Positions 25,615 through 34,325 are shown, numbered from the stretch's first letter. The stretch: 64,000 nucleotides of DNA from JAJFUV01 sp964561215 (GCA_964561215.1 CAZLOS010000002.1:77249-141248), one strand, 5' to 3'. Notes: a model not told the origin generated them from the letters alone. Program-made: numbers and translations.

Positions 25615-26197
25615 CGTTGCTCGAACAGCAGTAGTTCGGATTCTTGGTCGATGCCAATCGAGACGCTGGCGCCGCTGTGAAACGTTTCGGCTCTACCCGT
25701 GTTGTCTCGCGTCATCCGGTAGCCTCGGCGAGGGTCGAGAGACTTCGGCTGGAAGACGTACGCTCCGGACGGCTTTGGCGCAAGGCGCACAATCAGCGCC
25801 CGGGCGCGCGAGCGGTCCGCGGCGGCGAATTCCATGGCAAACCAGTCGCCCGAAGCGACGCCGCCGGTGGCGTTGACCGGCGCGGATTGGTGCTCGAGGT
25901 CCACGGCGTGGTGCCCGGCGGAAAGTGCCTGTGCGCGGACCCAGCGCCAGCTGTCCGCCAGATCGAGCTCCGGTCCGGATGGTGCGGTGCGGACGCGCAA
26001 CTGGAAAGCGGCGCCGCCGCAGTCCTGCGCTGCAGCGGAGTCCAGCGGCAGCGCCACTAGCCGCCCGTCGCGCAGTTGTTCGCGGTACATCATGGATCCG
26101 GACCTGTACACGGCCGAACCCTTTTGAAGCGCGCCCCGGCATCTTCGGCGGCAAGGGCGCTGCTCAAGGCGAGCAGAACCAGGCGGAAGCGTGGCAT
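25611..26197 (-). pseudogene. GH36-like exported protein, broken: frameshift after signal peptide and missing barrel
   Basis: ATG 26197 opens a signal peptide (MPRFRLVLLALSSALAAEDA) whose frame stops after 35 codons. The next frame carries the rest from about 26118. The two join if one base is added to the AAAA run at 26122-26125 (TTTT on the plus strand). What follows reads like the N-terminal sheet of an alpha-galactosidase-like enzyme (ADSWRWVRAQALSAGHH, DLEHQSAPVN). It then passes within about 25 residues to what looks like the C-terminal domain (GYRMTRDNTGRAETF, ESELLLFE), with no catalytic barrel between. The total of about 195 residues is far below the usual 600 or more. The family call rests on short motifs and is moderately sure. 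An alternative is a small secreted beta-sandwich protein with only the frameshift. Confidence 0.5.
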
Positions 26198-26237
26198 ATG
26201 TTTCCCCAGAACCTATTACGGCCCGGAGGCGGGCCGT

Positions 26238-27554
26238 TCATTCCGGCTGATTTTCGGTCCGCTTGCGCAGCCGTTCGAGCAACTCGCCGACGCGCTTCTC
26301 GCTGCCGCGATCGGTGGGGAAGTAGTAGCGATGCCCGGCGAGCGATTCGGGCAGGCACTGCATGTCGGTCATGGCGTCCTTGAACTGATGCGCGTGTTTG
26401 TAACCTTCGCCGTAGCCCCACTCCTTCATGGAGCGCGTCACGGGATTGCGCAGGTGCAGCGGGACGGGGTCCGCCATGGTCTCGCGAACATCCTTTTGGG
26501 CGCTAAGCAAGGCCTGATATGCGGCGTCGGACTTGGGCGCCAGCGCGAGATAGATGGCCGTCTGCGCCAGCGCCTGGTCGCCTTCGGGTTCGCCCATGAA
26601 GTGTACTGCCTGCATGGCGGCGATGGCCTGTTCCAGGGCGCGCGGGTCGGCCAGGCCTATGTCCTCGATCGACATGCGCACCAGGCGGCGCGCAATATAG
26701 AGACGGTCCTCGCCGCCTTCCAGCATTCGCGCCAGCCAGTACAGCGCGGCGTCCACGTCGCTCGAACGCACGCTCTTGTGAAGAGCGCTGATCAGGTTGT
26801 AGTGCTCCTCGCCGCTCTTGTCGTAAAGCAGCACTTTGCGCTGGATGGCGTCTTCGATGGCCTGGCGCGATAGCGCGCCCCCGGTGGAAGCCGCCGCGGC
26901 CAGATCCAGGATGTTGTAAGCGGCGCGCGCGTCGCCATTGGCGTAGATGGCGATCTGTTCAAGTAGATCGTCGTCGGCCTGTAGTCCCAGCGCGCCCAGG
27001 CCGCGCTCGACATCGTCGAGCGCGCGGCGCAGGAGGATGACGATTTCAGGCGGCGTCAGCGCGCGCAGCGAGTACACTTTGGCGCGCGACAGCAGCGCCG
27101 AGATCACCTCGAACGACGGGTTCTCGGTGGTGGCGCCGATCAGCGTGATGTCGCCGCGTTCGACGTAAGGAAGAAACGCGTCCTGTTGCGCCTTGTTGAA
27201 GCGATGTATTTCGTCGACGAACAGGAGCGTACGCCGGCCCAGACGGCGATTGCGTTCGGCCCCGGCCATCACTTCCTTGATCTCCTTGATGCCGCTCAGC
27301 ACCGCGCTGAAGGGCACGAAGTCGCACTGGGTCATGTGCGCGACGATGCGCGCCAGCGTGGTCTTGCCCACGCCCGGGGGGCCCCATAAGATGAGCGACG
27401 TGAGTTGATCGCGATCGATCAGCACGCGCAGCGGCTTGCCTGACCCCAGGATGTGCTCCTGCCCGACGAACTCGTCCAGGGTCTCCGGGCGCATGCGCTC
27501 GGCCAGTGGGCTTTTGCCCGGGCTTTGGGGAGGTGTGGTGTCGAACAGGCTCAC
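26238..27554 (-). CDS. rarA: replication-associated recombination protein A (RarA/MgsA)
   Basis: A 438-residue AAA+ ATPase of the clamp-loader-like group that acts at stalled replication forks. Walker A is GPPGVGKTT at residues 58-66. Walker B is LLFVDEIHRF with Asp114-Glu115, followed by NKAQQDAFLP. Sensor 1 is in IGATTENPSFE. The C-terminal part (DIGLADPRALEQAIAAMQAV, GYGEGYKHAHQF) is the RarA-specific oligomerisation domain. Full length. Its ATG overlaps the stop of the upstream SpoU-type methylase gene by 4 bases, so the two are translationally coupled. Confidence 0.95.
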   Translation of the reverse strand: MSLFDTTPPQSPGKSPLAERMRPETLDEFVGQEHILGSGKPLRVLIDRDQLTSLILWGPPGVGKTTLARIVAHMTQCDFVPFSAVLSGIKEIKEVMAGAERNRRLGRRTLLFVDEIHRFNKAQQDAFLPYVERGDITLIGATTENPSFEVISALLSRAKVYSLRALTPPEIVILLRRALDDVERGLGALGLQADDDLLEQIAIYANGDARAAYNILDLAAAASTGGALSRQAIEDAIQRKVLLYDKSGEEHYNLISALHKSVRSSDVDAALYWLARMLEGGEDRLYIARRLVRMSIEDIGLADPRALEQAIAAMQAVHFMGEPEGDQALAQTAIYLALAPKSDAAYQALLSAQKDVRETMADPVPLHLRNPVTRSMKEWGYGEGYKHAHQFKDAMTDMQCLPESLAGHRYYFPTDRGSEKRVGELLERLRKRTENQPE

Positions 27555-28345
27555 TTGCGCAACGTCCTTTGCCGGCTGGCTTCGTACAGGATCACGGCGG
27601 CGGCGACTGCGGCGTTCAACGACTCGACGCCCGAGGTCGGGATGCGCAGGTCGATCGCGGCCGAACGCAGCGTCTCGCTCACGCCGTGCCCTTCGCTGCC
27701 GATGATCACCGCCGCGCGGCGCGTGAGATCCACGTCGCTCAGCCGTTTCTTACCGTTGGGCTGGGTGGCGTAAACGTCCAGCCGCTTCTGTTCGATGGCA
27801 GCGCGTGCCAGCGCGGCGTCCAGGCCCGTCACCAGTGGCATGCGGAAGATGGATCCCGCCGAAGCGCGCAGCGTTTTCGGGTTGTACGGGCTCACCGCAC
27901 CTTTCAGGAAGATGACGCCGGTGGCGCCGAACGCCTCCGCCGTGCGCACGATGGCCCCGGCGTTGCCCGGATCCTGCACGCCGTCGAGCACTACCACCAG
28001 CGACTGGCCGCGGAACAAGTGCTCCAGAGTCCAACTGGGCGGCTGGACCAGCGCGATGACGCCCTGGCTCGTCTCGGTGCTGGAGAGCGCACCGAACAGC
28101 GCGTCGGGCAACACCATGACGCGCAACTCGCGAAGTCCTTTGACGTGGCCCGCGACGGCGGTGCGCACGGAGGCCGCCGCCAGCACGGCCTTCACCTGAC
28201 AGTCGCTGCGGAGCGCTTCTTCCAGCAGGTTGAACGATTCGGCCACGGCGAAACCGTCTTCGGTCAGGGAGCCTCGAACGATGGCGCGGCGGACGTCCTT
28301 GAGCAGGGGATTGCGCGGGCTGGAAAGAACTTCGATTTTCGCCAT
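27551..28345 (-). CDS. SpoU/TrmH-family RNA 2'-O-methyltransferase
   Basis: A 264-residue SPOUT-fold enzyme. A substrate-binding N-terminal domain (VLSSPRNPLLKDVRRAI) precedes the knotted methyltransferase domain. That domain has motif 1 VQDPGNAGAIVRTAEAFG, motif 2 VIIGSEGHGVS and motif 3 RIPTSGVESLNAAVAAA. The family methylates ribose 2'-O in rRNA or tRNA; the target here is not certain from sequence. ATG 28345 is chosen because MAKIEVLSSPRNP is the usual opening. The longer frame upstream runs under the divergent ydcF-like gene. Confidence 0.9.
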   Translation of the reverse strand: MAKIEVLSSPRNPLLKDVRRAIVRGSLTEDGFAVAESFNLLEEALRSDCQVKAVLAAASVRTAVAGHVKGLRELRVMVLPDALFGALSSTETSQGVIALVQPPSWTLEHLFRGQSLVVVLDGVQDPGNAGAIVRTAEAFGATGVIFLKGAVSPYNPKTLRASAGSIFRMPLVTGLDAALARAAIEQKRLDVYATQPNGKKRLSDVDLTRRAAVIIGSEGHGVSETLRSAAIDLRIPTSGVESLNAAVAAAVILYEASRQRTLRK

Positions 28346-28393
28346 GGTATAGGCTGTAATAGGATTATTGGACGTTTCGAGTCCTGGCGCAAC

Positions 28394-28981
28394 ATGAAGC
28401 GATGGCTCGTCATAGCGGGAGCGGTTGTAGCGGTCGCGCTGGCGGTGCATCTAGGGCACACGGCCATCCTGATCCGCCAGCAGTCGGTGGCTGACGAAGC
28501 CCGGCCCGCGGACGTTATTGTTGTGCTGGGCGCGGCCGAATACCGGGGCAAGCCCTCCCCTGTGCTGCGCGCACGTTTGGAGCATGCGTTGGATTTGTTC
28601 CAGCGTGGAATCGCGCCGCGCATTCTCACCACGGGCGGCGCCGGCGGCGACCCCATCTTCACGGAAAGCGACGTGGGGCGCGCATGGCTCATTCAGCGCG
28701 GCGTGCCGTCGGAGGCCATCATCGTGGAGGAGGAGGGCGACAGCACGGCGCACAGTCTGTCGGTCGTGGTCGAGATCATGCGCCGGATGCAGTTGAATTC
28801 GTGCGTCGTGGTGAGCGACGGCTATCACATCTACCGCGTGAAACGCATGCTCAAGGCGCGCGGCGTGACCGTCTACGGCTCGCCGCGGCCCGCCAATCCG
28901 CACCGTGCCCGAGGCCTCTGGTGGCTCTACCTGCGTCAGGCGGTGGGAAGCCTGCTGTGGGAGGTAGGAATTAACATCTGA
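28394..28981 (+). CDS. YdcF/DUF218 family protein, first of two in the window
   Basis: A 195-residue protein with one N-terminal membrane anchor (LVIAGAVVAVALAVHLG). The DUF218 core follows: DVIVVLGAAEYRGKPS, then RILTTGGAGGD, GDSTAHSLSVVVEIM and VVVSDGYHIYRVKRML, which form the conserved Gly, Glu/Ser/Thr and His pocket. Family members are linked to cell-envelope work (ElyC/SanA/YdcF), but the reaction is not known. ATG 28394 gives the anchor. The long open frame to its left on the same strand is antisense to the methylase gene and is not coding. A paralogous-type protein lies at 41816-42418. Confidence 0.85.
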   Translation: MKRWLVIAGAVVAVALAVHLGHTAILIRQQSVADEARPADVIVVLGAAEYRGKPSPVLRARLEHALDLFQRGIAPRILTTGGAGGDPIFTESDVGRAWLIQRGVPSEAIIVEEEGDSTAHSLSVVVEIMRRMQLNSCVVVSDGYHIYRVKRMLKARGVTVYGSPRPANPHRARGLWWLYLRQAVGSLLWEVGINI

Positions 28982-28997
28982 CATCGGAGGTGCAGCC

Positions 28998-30695
28998 ATG
29001 CGCGTGTGCGCCGCTGTTTGTGCCTTTTGGTTTTTCTTAGCGCCGTCGGCCTTGCTTCCCGGCGCCGCATCCGGGCCGCGCGCGGTCGCCCGCATGGATC
29101 AGAGACCCATCCTGGTGCGGATACCGGACCACACTCTCGCCGGCTGGTTCATCGACAAGGCCGACGGCTCGCAGCAGGTGTTCCGCATCGACTCGATTGA
29201 CAACGGCGATACGTGGAGCTCGCCGCGCGCCGTGTTGCGGTTGCCCGGCGGCCATGGCGAATTCTACGGATTGCAGCCTCTGGCGACGAGCGGCGGCATG
29301 GTTCACCTGTTTCTGATCCACATGGCGAAAGCGGAGGATGTCTCGCGCGGCGAAGGCGAGCGCGTCCGCCATGTCGATTGGCGCGACCGCCACCTGGATA
29401 TCTGGCACACGAAATCGAGCGGCGGGCGCCCACCGTGGCGGGAGCCGCGAATGATATGGTCCGGCTACACGGGCTCGCTCAACAGCGCCATCGAGCTGCG
29501 CAACGGGCGCATCCTCCTGCCGTTCTCATACGCGACGAAACGGGATTGGCGGAACCGCGGCGACGGTTTCGAGCAGTTCACTTTTATGGGCAAGTTCGAC
29601 TCCATCGCGCTCTACTCGGACGACCGGGGCGAAACGTTCCACCTCTCCGCGCCGCCGCTCAAGGTGGAGACGCCCGACATCGTGTCGGCTTACGGGGCCG
29701 TCGAGCCGGTTGTGATCGAACTCAAGGACGGCCGTGTGTGGATGCTCATCCGCACGCAGCGCGGGCGATTCTATGAGTCTTTCTCTCCCGATGGAACCAA
29801 GTGGTCTGAGCCACAGCCCTCCCCGATCGCATCTTCGGACTCGCCCGCCGGGTTGACGCGCACCGAAGACGGCCGGATCGTGCTGGTGTGGAACAACTGC
29901 CGGCGCTTCCCATACGCCTATGGTGGCCGGCACGTGCTGCACGCTGCGATTTCCGCCGACGAAGGACGCACCTGGACGGGCTACCGCGAGGTTCTTCGGG
30001 ACCCCAGGCGCGATCAACCGCCGCCACCGGGAGGCGACTTCGGTACCGCCTATCCTTTCCCGCTCGCGGCCGGCGGCGATCGCATCCTGATCGCCAGCGG
30101 GCAGGGCGCAGGACGATCCCGCCTGGTGGCGTTCGACGCCGGCTGGCTCACGGAAACCGGCCAGCGCACCGATTTCAGCCAGGGCTTGGACGATTGGACC
30201 CATTTCGGCTGCCGCGGCGTGGAGCGTGTGCCGCACCCGGAGCGGCCCGGCGCTTATGTCCTGAAGGTGTCCAAAGCGGATGCCGCGTGGCCGGCGGGTG
30301 CCGTCTGGAATTTCCCGAACGCGGCAAGCGGCCGGATCGTCCTGCGCCTTAAGCTGAACGCCGGATTCCGGGGCGTCAACATCGCGCTGGCCGACCACTA
30401 CTCGCCTCCCTGGGACGAGGAAGACGTTTTCGATAGCCTGTACAACCTGCCCATCGATGCCGGCGGGCACCTGCTGGGCGCCGCCGGTCTCAACACCGGC
30501 CGCTGGTACGATCTCGAAGTCCGCTGGAGCGGTGCGGCGAGGCAAGCGGAAGTCCGGCTCGATGGCCGGCGTGTTGCGATGCTGCCTCTGCGGCGCGAGA
30601 CTTCGGGCGCAAACTACCTCCGCTTGCGGTCGACCTGCGAAGGGACTGATCCGGCAGGACTGCTCGTCGAATCCGTGGACGTGAGCGCGCGGTGA
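28998..30695 (+). CDS. exported sialidase/BNR-repeat glycosidase-like protein
   Basis: A 565-residue protein with a Sec signal peptide (MRVCAAVCAFWFFLAPSALL). Residues 30-390 form a sialidase-type propeller. Asp-box repeats are visible as SIDNGDTWSSP, SDDRGETFHLS, SPDGTKWSEP and SADEGRTWTGY. RPILVRIPDHTLAGWF near the start carries the region of the usual first arginine. Residues 400-565 are a beta-sandwich, laminin-G or carbohydrate-binding in type. The true substrate may be a sugar other than sialic acid, since many acidobacterial members are uncharacterised. ATG follows GGAGG by 7 bases. It may be cotranscribed with ydcF, 16 bases upstream. Confidence 0.8.
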   Translation: MRVCAAVCAFWFFLAPSALLPGAASGPRAVARMDQRPILVRIPDHTLAGWFIDKADGSQQVFRIDSIDNGDTWSSPRAVLRLPGGHGEFYGLQPLATSGGMVHLFLIHMAKAEDVSRGEGERVRHVDWRDRHLDIWHTKSSGGRPPWREPRMIWSGYTGSLNSAIELRNGRILLPFSYATKRDWRNRGDGFEQFTFMGKFDSIALYSDDRGETFHLSAPPLKVETPDIVSAYGAVEPVVIELKDGRVWMLIRTQRGRFYESFSPDGTKWSEPQPSPIASSDSPAGLTRTEDGRIVLVWNNCRRFPYAYGGRHVLHAAISADEGRTWTGYREVLRDPRRDQPPPPGGDFGTAYPFPLAAGGDRILIASGQGAGRSRLVAFDAGWLTETGQRTDFSQGLDDWTHFGCRGVERVPHPERPGAYVLKVSKADAAWPAGAVWNFPNAASGRIVLRLKLNAGFRGVNIALADHYSPPWDEEDVFDSLYNLPIDAGGHLLGAAGLNTGRWYDLEVRWSGAARQAEVRLDGRRVAMLPLRRETSGANYLRLRSTCEGTDPAGLLVESVDVSAR

Positions 30696-30708
30696 GTTCG
30701 CCGCCGCT

Positions 30709-31500
30709 TTACAACTTCAGCATGTCCCGTAAGCGCTTTGTTTGCACCCGGCTTACCGGGATCTCCGTCTGCTTCTTGTCGTCCATGCGGAGCCGGTAAG
30801 TCGACTTGAACCAGGGGATGAGCTCCTTGATCCGGTGCAGGTTCACCAGGTAGGAGCGGTGTACGCGCCAAAACATGTCGGGGTCCAGGCTGGACTGCAG
30901 TTCCTCGATAGTGCGGTAGTTGGACTGGCCCTCGAAAGTCGTCGTGACGATGGTGATCAGCCCATCCTCGATGGTGGCGTAAACCACATCGTGAACGTCG
31001 ACGACGAAATTTCGATTGCCGCAGCGGACCAGCAGCTTGTTGCGGATCTGCCCTGAAGGGGGAGCCTGGACGGGCAATCCCAAGGCCGTCTCGCCGGCGG
31101 CGCGATTCCTTTCCTCGATGGCACGCCGCGCCCGATCGAGTGACAGGGCCAGGCGGTCCTTCTCAATAGGCTTCAGGAGGTAGTCCATGGCCTCCAGCCG
31201 GAAAGCCTCCACGGCATATTGGTCGTAGGCCGTGGCCAGGATGAAGTACGGGAGCCGGTCCCGGCTCTCGCGCAGCTTGTTGATTACCCCCATTCCGTCG
31301 AGCCCTGGCATCTGGACATCCAGGAAAACCAAATCGGGGTCAAGTTCATCGATCAATTCGATGGCTTCCACCCCGTTGGAGGCGGTTCCCACAACCTCCA
31401 AATCTTGAAATTCTTTAATCAGATAGGCCAGCTCGTCGAGCGCCAATGGCTCATCATCCACCAGCAGGGCGGTCATCGTCGACGTCGCGCGATCCGTCAT
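30709..31500 (-). CDS. LytTR-family response regulator
   Basis: A 263-residue DNA-binding regulator. The receiver domain (residues 9-125) has the acidic pair in LLVDDEPLAL, the acceptor Asp in DLVFLDVQMPGLDG, and Thr and Lys in ILATAYDQYA and DYLLKPIEKDR. The C-terminal LytTR domain (about 150-263) includes VHRSYLVNLHRIKEL, the conserved stretch of that DNA-binding fold. No sensor kinase is adjacent, so it is an orphan here; LytS- or histidine-kinase-type partners are expected elsewhere. ATG 31500 or the second Met (31476) can serve as start. It diverges from the inositol-phosphate synthase gene and may control it. Confidence 0.92.
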   Translation of the reverse strand: MTDRATSTMTALLVDDEPLALDELAYLIKEFQDLEVVGTASNGVEAIELIDELDPDLVFLDVQMPGLDGMGVINKLRESRDRLPYFILATAYDQYAVEAFRLEAMDYLLKPIEKDRLALSLDRARRAIEERNRAAGETALGLPVQAPPSGQIRNKLLVRCGNRNFVVDVHDVVYATIEDGLITIVTTTFEGQSNYRTIEELQSSLDPDMFWRVHRSYLVNLHRIKELIPWFKSTYRLRMDDKKQTEIPVSRVQTKRLRDMLKL

Positions 31501-31521
31501 GAAGTGCTAGTATAACATCAG

Positions 31522-31538
31522 GGAAACATTGGGTTTCC
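31522..31538. promoter_or_regulatory. inverted repeat GGAAAC-N5-GTTTCC, possible operator
   Basis: A perfect 6-base inverted repeat with a 5-base spacer in the 60-base divergent region between the LytTR regulator and the inositol-phosphate synthase gene. A TATAAC hexamer at 31511-31516 could be a -10 element. The symmetry fits a dimeric regulator site. LytTR proteins more often bind direct repeats, so the link to the neighbour is only suggestive. Confidence 0.35.
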
Positions 31539-31547
31539 GTGCAATAC

Positions 31548-31554
31548 AAGGAGA
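31548..31554 (+). promoter_or_regulatory. ribosome-binding site deciding a TTG start
   Basis: AAGGAGA lies 6-7 bases before the TTG at 31561. An ATG at 31554 is in another frame, and no in-frame ATG or GTG lies near the 5' end of the inositol-phosphate synthase gene, so this site fixes TTG as its start. Confidence 0.65.
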
Positions 31555-31560
31555 TGGAAT

Positions 31561-32880
31561 TTGCCCACAAAAGATAACGTCCGCATTGCCCCCGCGGAAG
31601 GCAAGCTCGGAGTTCTGATACCAGGTATCGGGGCGGTATCGACGACTTTCATGGCGGGAGTCGAGGCCGTCAAGCGGGGACTTGGTAAACCTATCGGTTC
31701 GCTGACCCAGATGGCCACCATCCGCCTCGGGAAGCGCACCGAAGGCCGCAGCCCTTATATTAAGGATTTCGTCCCCCTTGCAAAGCTCGACGACCTGGTC
31801 TTCGGCGGGTGGGACATTTTTGAGGACACCGCCTACGAGGCAGCCGTGAAAGCCGGCGTGCTGGAGCGCGGCCTGCTCGATCAGGTCAAGGAGCCGCTGT
31901 CCAGCCTGAAGCCGATGAAGGCGGTCTTCGACCACGAATACGTGAAGCGCATCAACGGCCCGAACGTGAAGCAGGGCGCCAACCTCATGGAGAAGGCCGA
32001 AATGTTGATGGCGGACATCGAGAGCTTCCGCCGCAACACCGGTGTTTCCCGCCTGATCACCATCTGGTGCGGATCCACGGAAGTGTTCCATCGCCCGTCC
32101 GCCGTCCACCAGACCATGGCGTCGTTCGAGGAAGGCCTGCGCAAGAACGATCCTGAGATCGCTCCCAGTCAGGTGTACGCCTACGCCGCCCTCAAGTGCG
32201 GCGTGCCGTTCGCCAACGGCGCACCGAACCTGACTACCGACATCCCGGCCCTGCTCGATCTGGCGCGGGAACGCCAGCTTCCGCTTTGCGGCAAGGATTT
32301 CAAGACCGGCCAGACGTTCATGAAGACCCTCATCGCTCCCGGTTTGAAGGCGCGCATGCTGGGCCTACGAGGCTGGTATTCGACCAACATCCTGGGCAAC
32401 CGCGACGGTGAAGTGCTGGACGATCCGGGCAGCTTCAAGAGCAAGGAAGAGACCAAGCTCTCGGTGCTCGACCACATCCTGCAGCCTCAGCTCTATCCCG
32501 ATCTTTACAAGGACTTCTCCCACGTGGTGCGGATCAACTACTACCCGCCGCGCGGCGACGCCAAGGAAGGCTGGGACAACATCGACATCTTCGGCTGGCT
32601 CGGCTATCCGATGCAGATCAAGGTCAACTTCCTCTGCCGGGATTCCATCCTCGCGGCGCCGATTGTGCTCGACCTGGTGCTGCTCATGGATCTGGCTCAG
32701 CGCTGCGGCATGAAGGGCATCCAGGAGTGGCTGTCGTTCTACTTCAAAGCGCCCATGACCGCCCCGGGCCTCTATCCGGAGCACGACATCTTCATCCAGC
32801 TCATGAAGCTGAAGAACACCCTGCGGTGGATGCGAGGCGAGGATCTGATCACGCACCTCGGCCTGGAGTATTACGACTGA
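31561..32880 (+). CDS. ino1: inositol-3-phosphate synthase
   Basis: A 439-residue enzyme that converts glucose-6-phosphate to inositol-3-phosphate with bound NAD. The dinucleotide loop is GVLIPGIGAVSTTF (Gly-rich at about residues 19-27). The catalytic half holds GKDFKTGQTFMKTLIAPGLK, GWYSTNILGNRDG, NYYPPRGDAKEGWDNID and the GYPMQIKVNFLCRDSILAAP segment. These match the bacterial/archaeal branch, which is shorter than the eukaryotic one. The product could feed phosphatidylinositol lipids or compatible solutes. The IMPase-family protein at 60567-61583 is a possible but unproven phosphatase. The start is TTG with a good ribosome-binding site. Confidence 0.93.
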   Translation: MPTKDNVRIAPAEGKLGVLIPGIGAVSTTFMAGVEAVKRGLGKPIGSLTQMATIRLGKRTEGRSPYIKDFVPLAKLDDLVFGGWDIFEDTAYEAAVKAGVLERGLLDQVKEPLSSLKPMKAVFDHEYVKRINGPNVKQGANLMEKAEMLMADIESFRRNTGVSRLITIWCGSTEVFHRPSAVHQTMASFEEGLRKNDPEIAPSQVYAYAALKCGVPFANGAPNLTTDIPALLDLARERQLPLCGKDFKTGQTFMKTLIAPGLKARMLGLRGWYSTNILGNRDGEVLDDPGSFKSKEETKLSVLDHILQPQLYPDLYKDFSHVVRINYYPPRGDAKEGWDNIDIFGWLGYPMQIKVNFLCRDSILAAPIVLDLVLLMDLAQRCGMKGIQEWLSFYFKAPMTAPGLYPEHDIFIQLMKLKNTLRWMRGEDLITHLGLEYYD

Positions 32881-32924
32881 TAGTCGTAAGGGCTGTTGAT
32901 TTCCAATTGGGCTCGAACAGATAA

Positions 32925-33917
32925 ATGAAAGTTGTCATCATCGGCGGCACGACGTTTGTCGGGCGCATTTTGGTGTCGGAGTTGGTGAAAGCGGGGCACG
33001 AGGTCAGCGTTCTGCACCGTAGGGCGGAGCATGACTTGGGCCGCAAAGTGTCGAATATCCAGTGCGACCGGAGGGACCACGCGGCCCTTGGTCGTGCCCT
33101 CGCTTCCGGCAAGTTCGAAGTCGTCTTCGATACTGCATACGATTGGGAGCATGGCACCACGGCGGCCGACGTCGATGCCGCCGCCCGGGCCTGCGGCGAC
33201 CGTCTGCAGCGGTACATCTTCATATCGAGCGTGGCGGCTTACGGCGACGGATTGAATCATCACGAAGGCGACGCTCTGGCGCCGGACGACCATCACGAAG
33301 CCTATGCGCGCAACAAGGCTACCAGCGAGCGCTTGCTCTTCCGCATGCATCAGCGCTGCGGTTTCCCGGTTGTGAGCCTGCGGCCGCCGTTTATCTACGG
33401 ACCCGGCAATCCGTTTTACCGCGAGGCGTTTTTCTGGGACCGGCTGCGCGACGGGAGAGCCATCATCCTGCCCGGCGACGGGCGCCGCCTGATGCAGTTC
33501 GTTTTCGTGAAGGACCTGGTGTGGGCCTGCATGCGCGTGATGGATCACCCGTCGGTGGTGAGCCACGCCTTCAACATCGCCAACTCGCGCCCGGTCACAC
33601 AGACCGAAGTTGTGCTGGCGTTCGCCGAGGCGGCCGGCAAGAAAGTGAACATCATCCGCCTCCCGCGCGAGCGTATCCTGCGCGCCGGGGGACACGCCAT
33701 GGGCCCCACGCTCTACTTCGGCGAGTACTTCGATGTTCCCCCCATCACCCAGGTGGTCACCAAGGCGCAGCGCGTGCTGAGCTTCAAGCCCACCGAGTTC
33801 GCCCGCGGCCTGAAGGAAACCTACCGCGACTATCTCCGCAACCACCACCGCAAGCACCCGGATTACGCCTTCGAAGACGCCCTGCTAGCCCGGACCCACG
33901 CAGCCGTCGGCGCCTAG
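32925..33917 (+). CDS. NAD-dependent epimerase/dehydratase (extended SDR)
   Basis: A 330-residue cytoplasmic extended short-chain dehydrogenase-type protein. VVIIGGTTFVGRILVSELV holds the GxxxxxG loop at residues 7-13. The catalytic region has YIFISSVAAYGDG and EAYARNKATSERL (Y-x-x-x-K). SLRPPFIYGPGNPFYREAF is the typical SDR stretch downstream. The substrate is probably a nucleotide sugar or related metabolite and is not determined. It follows ino1 by 44 bases on the same strand. Confidence 0.87.
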   Translation: MKVVIIGGTTFVGRILVSELVKAGHEVSVLHRRAEHDLGRKVSNIQCDRRDHAALGRALASGKFEVVFDTAYDWEHGTTAADVDAAARACGDRLQRYIFISSVAAYGDGLNHHEGDALAPDDHHEAYARNKATSERLLFRMHQRCGFPVVSLRPPFIYGPGNPFYREAFFWDRLRDGRAIILPGDGRRLMQFVFVKDLVWACMRVMDHPSVVSHAFNIANSRPVTQTEVVLAFAEAAGKKVNIIRLPRERILRAGGHAMGPTLYFGEYFDVPPITQVVTKAQRVLSFKPTEFARGLKETYRDYLRNHHRKHPDYAFEDALLARTHAAVGA

Positions 33918-33938
33918 CGGGAATCTGATCCTGCCGGC

Positions 33939-33954
33939 CGTGGAGCGCGCAGTC
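33939..33954. repeat. partial REP-like element (left arm only)
   Basis: CGTGGAGCGCGCAGTC is identical to the first 16 bases of the 28-base palindrome at 44584-44611, but the right arm is absent. It is preceded by CTGCCGGC, which resembles the second hairpin core seen elsewhere. It sits 22 bases after the epimerase stop and 70-80 bases before a transposase remnant. Confidence 0.5.
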
Positions 33955-34021
33955 CTCCCGGCGGACGGTCTACCCCATCCCGCGCAAAGTCCCCAAGAAA
34001 GCCAATCCTTCCAGCTTCCAC

Positions 34022-34325
34022 CGGCAAGACCGCTGATTCTTCTTCTGCGCGCTCGACGCGGAGCACATGTGGGCGGCGATCCGGTATGCGGAACCGAATC
34101 CGGTGTGCGGCCATGGTCGAGCGCAGCCGTGCGGTGCGGGTCGGCGAGCAAACACGTCTACCGGGCATCCGGTGAGGTCGGAGAGATTCGTGAGGCAGGC
34201 GGAGATTACGCTGAAGCGTAAACTCGCGCCCGGGAAAGGCGGCCGATCCAAGAAAGACACCCAGGAACAGACGCACGATTCTTCCGCTCAAGCTAATCTA
34301 TTCGCAGGAGGCGCAGCGGGAACAA
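34022..34325 (+). pseudogene. remnant of a REP-associated tyrosine transposase (IS200-like Y1 type)
   Basis: The plus strand carries two recognisable pieces. LDAEHMWAAIRYAEPNPV (about 34051-34105) matches the usual helix of REP-associated Y1 transposases, in which the motif is followed by R-A-G/A-M-V. The second piece, RSERFVRQAEITLKRKLAPG then KGGRSKK (about 34175-34255), matches their C-terminus, where F-V-x-x-L-E and G-R-P-x-K are common. Between the pieces only about 25 codons remain, and MVERS is displaced into another frame. Nothing upstream of 34022 gives the HUH catalytic part. This is a fragment, not a functional enzyme. Identification rests on remembered family patterns. Confidence 0.55.

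Noticed and set aside
27506..28393. Upstream in-frame extension of the first ydcF-like gene
   Set aside because: Antisense to the SpoU-type methylase; the true start at 28394 gives a membrane anchor and the family opening.
33940..34221. 93-codon plus-strand frame after the epimerase
   Set aside because: No motif and no ribosome-binding site; it overlaps the transposase remnant in another frame.
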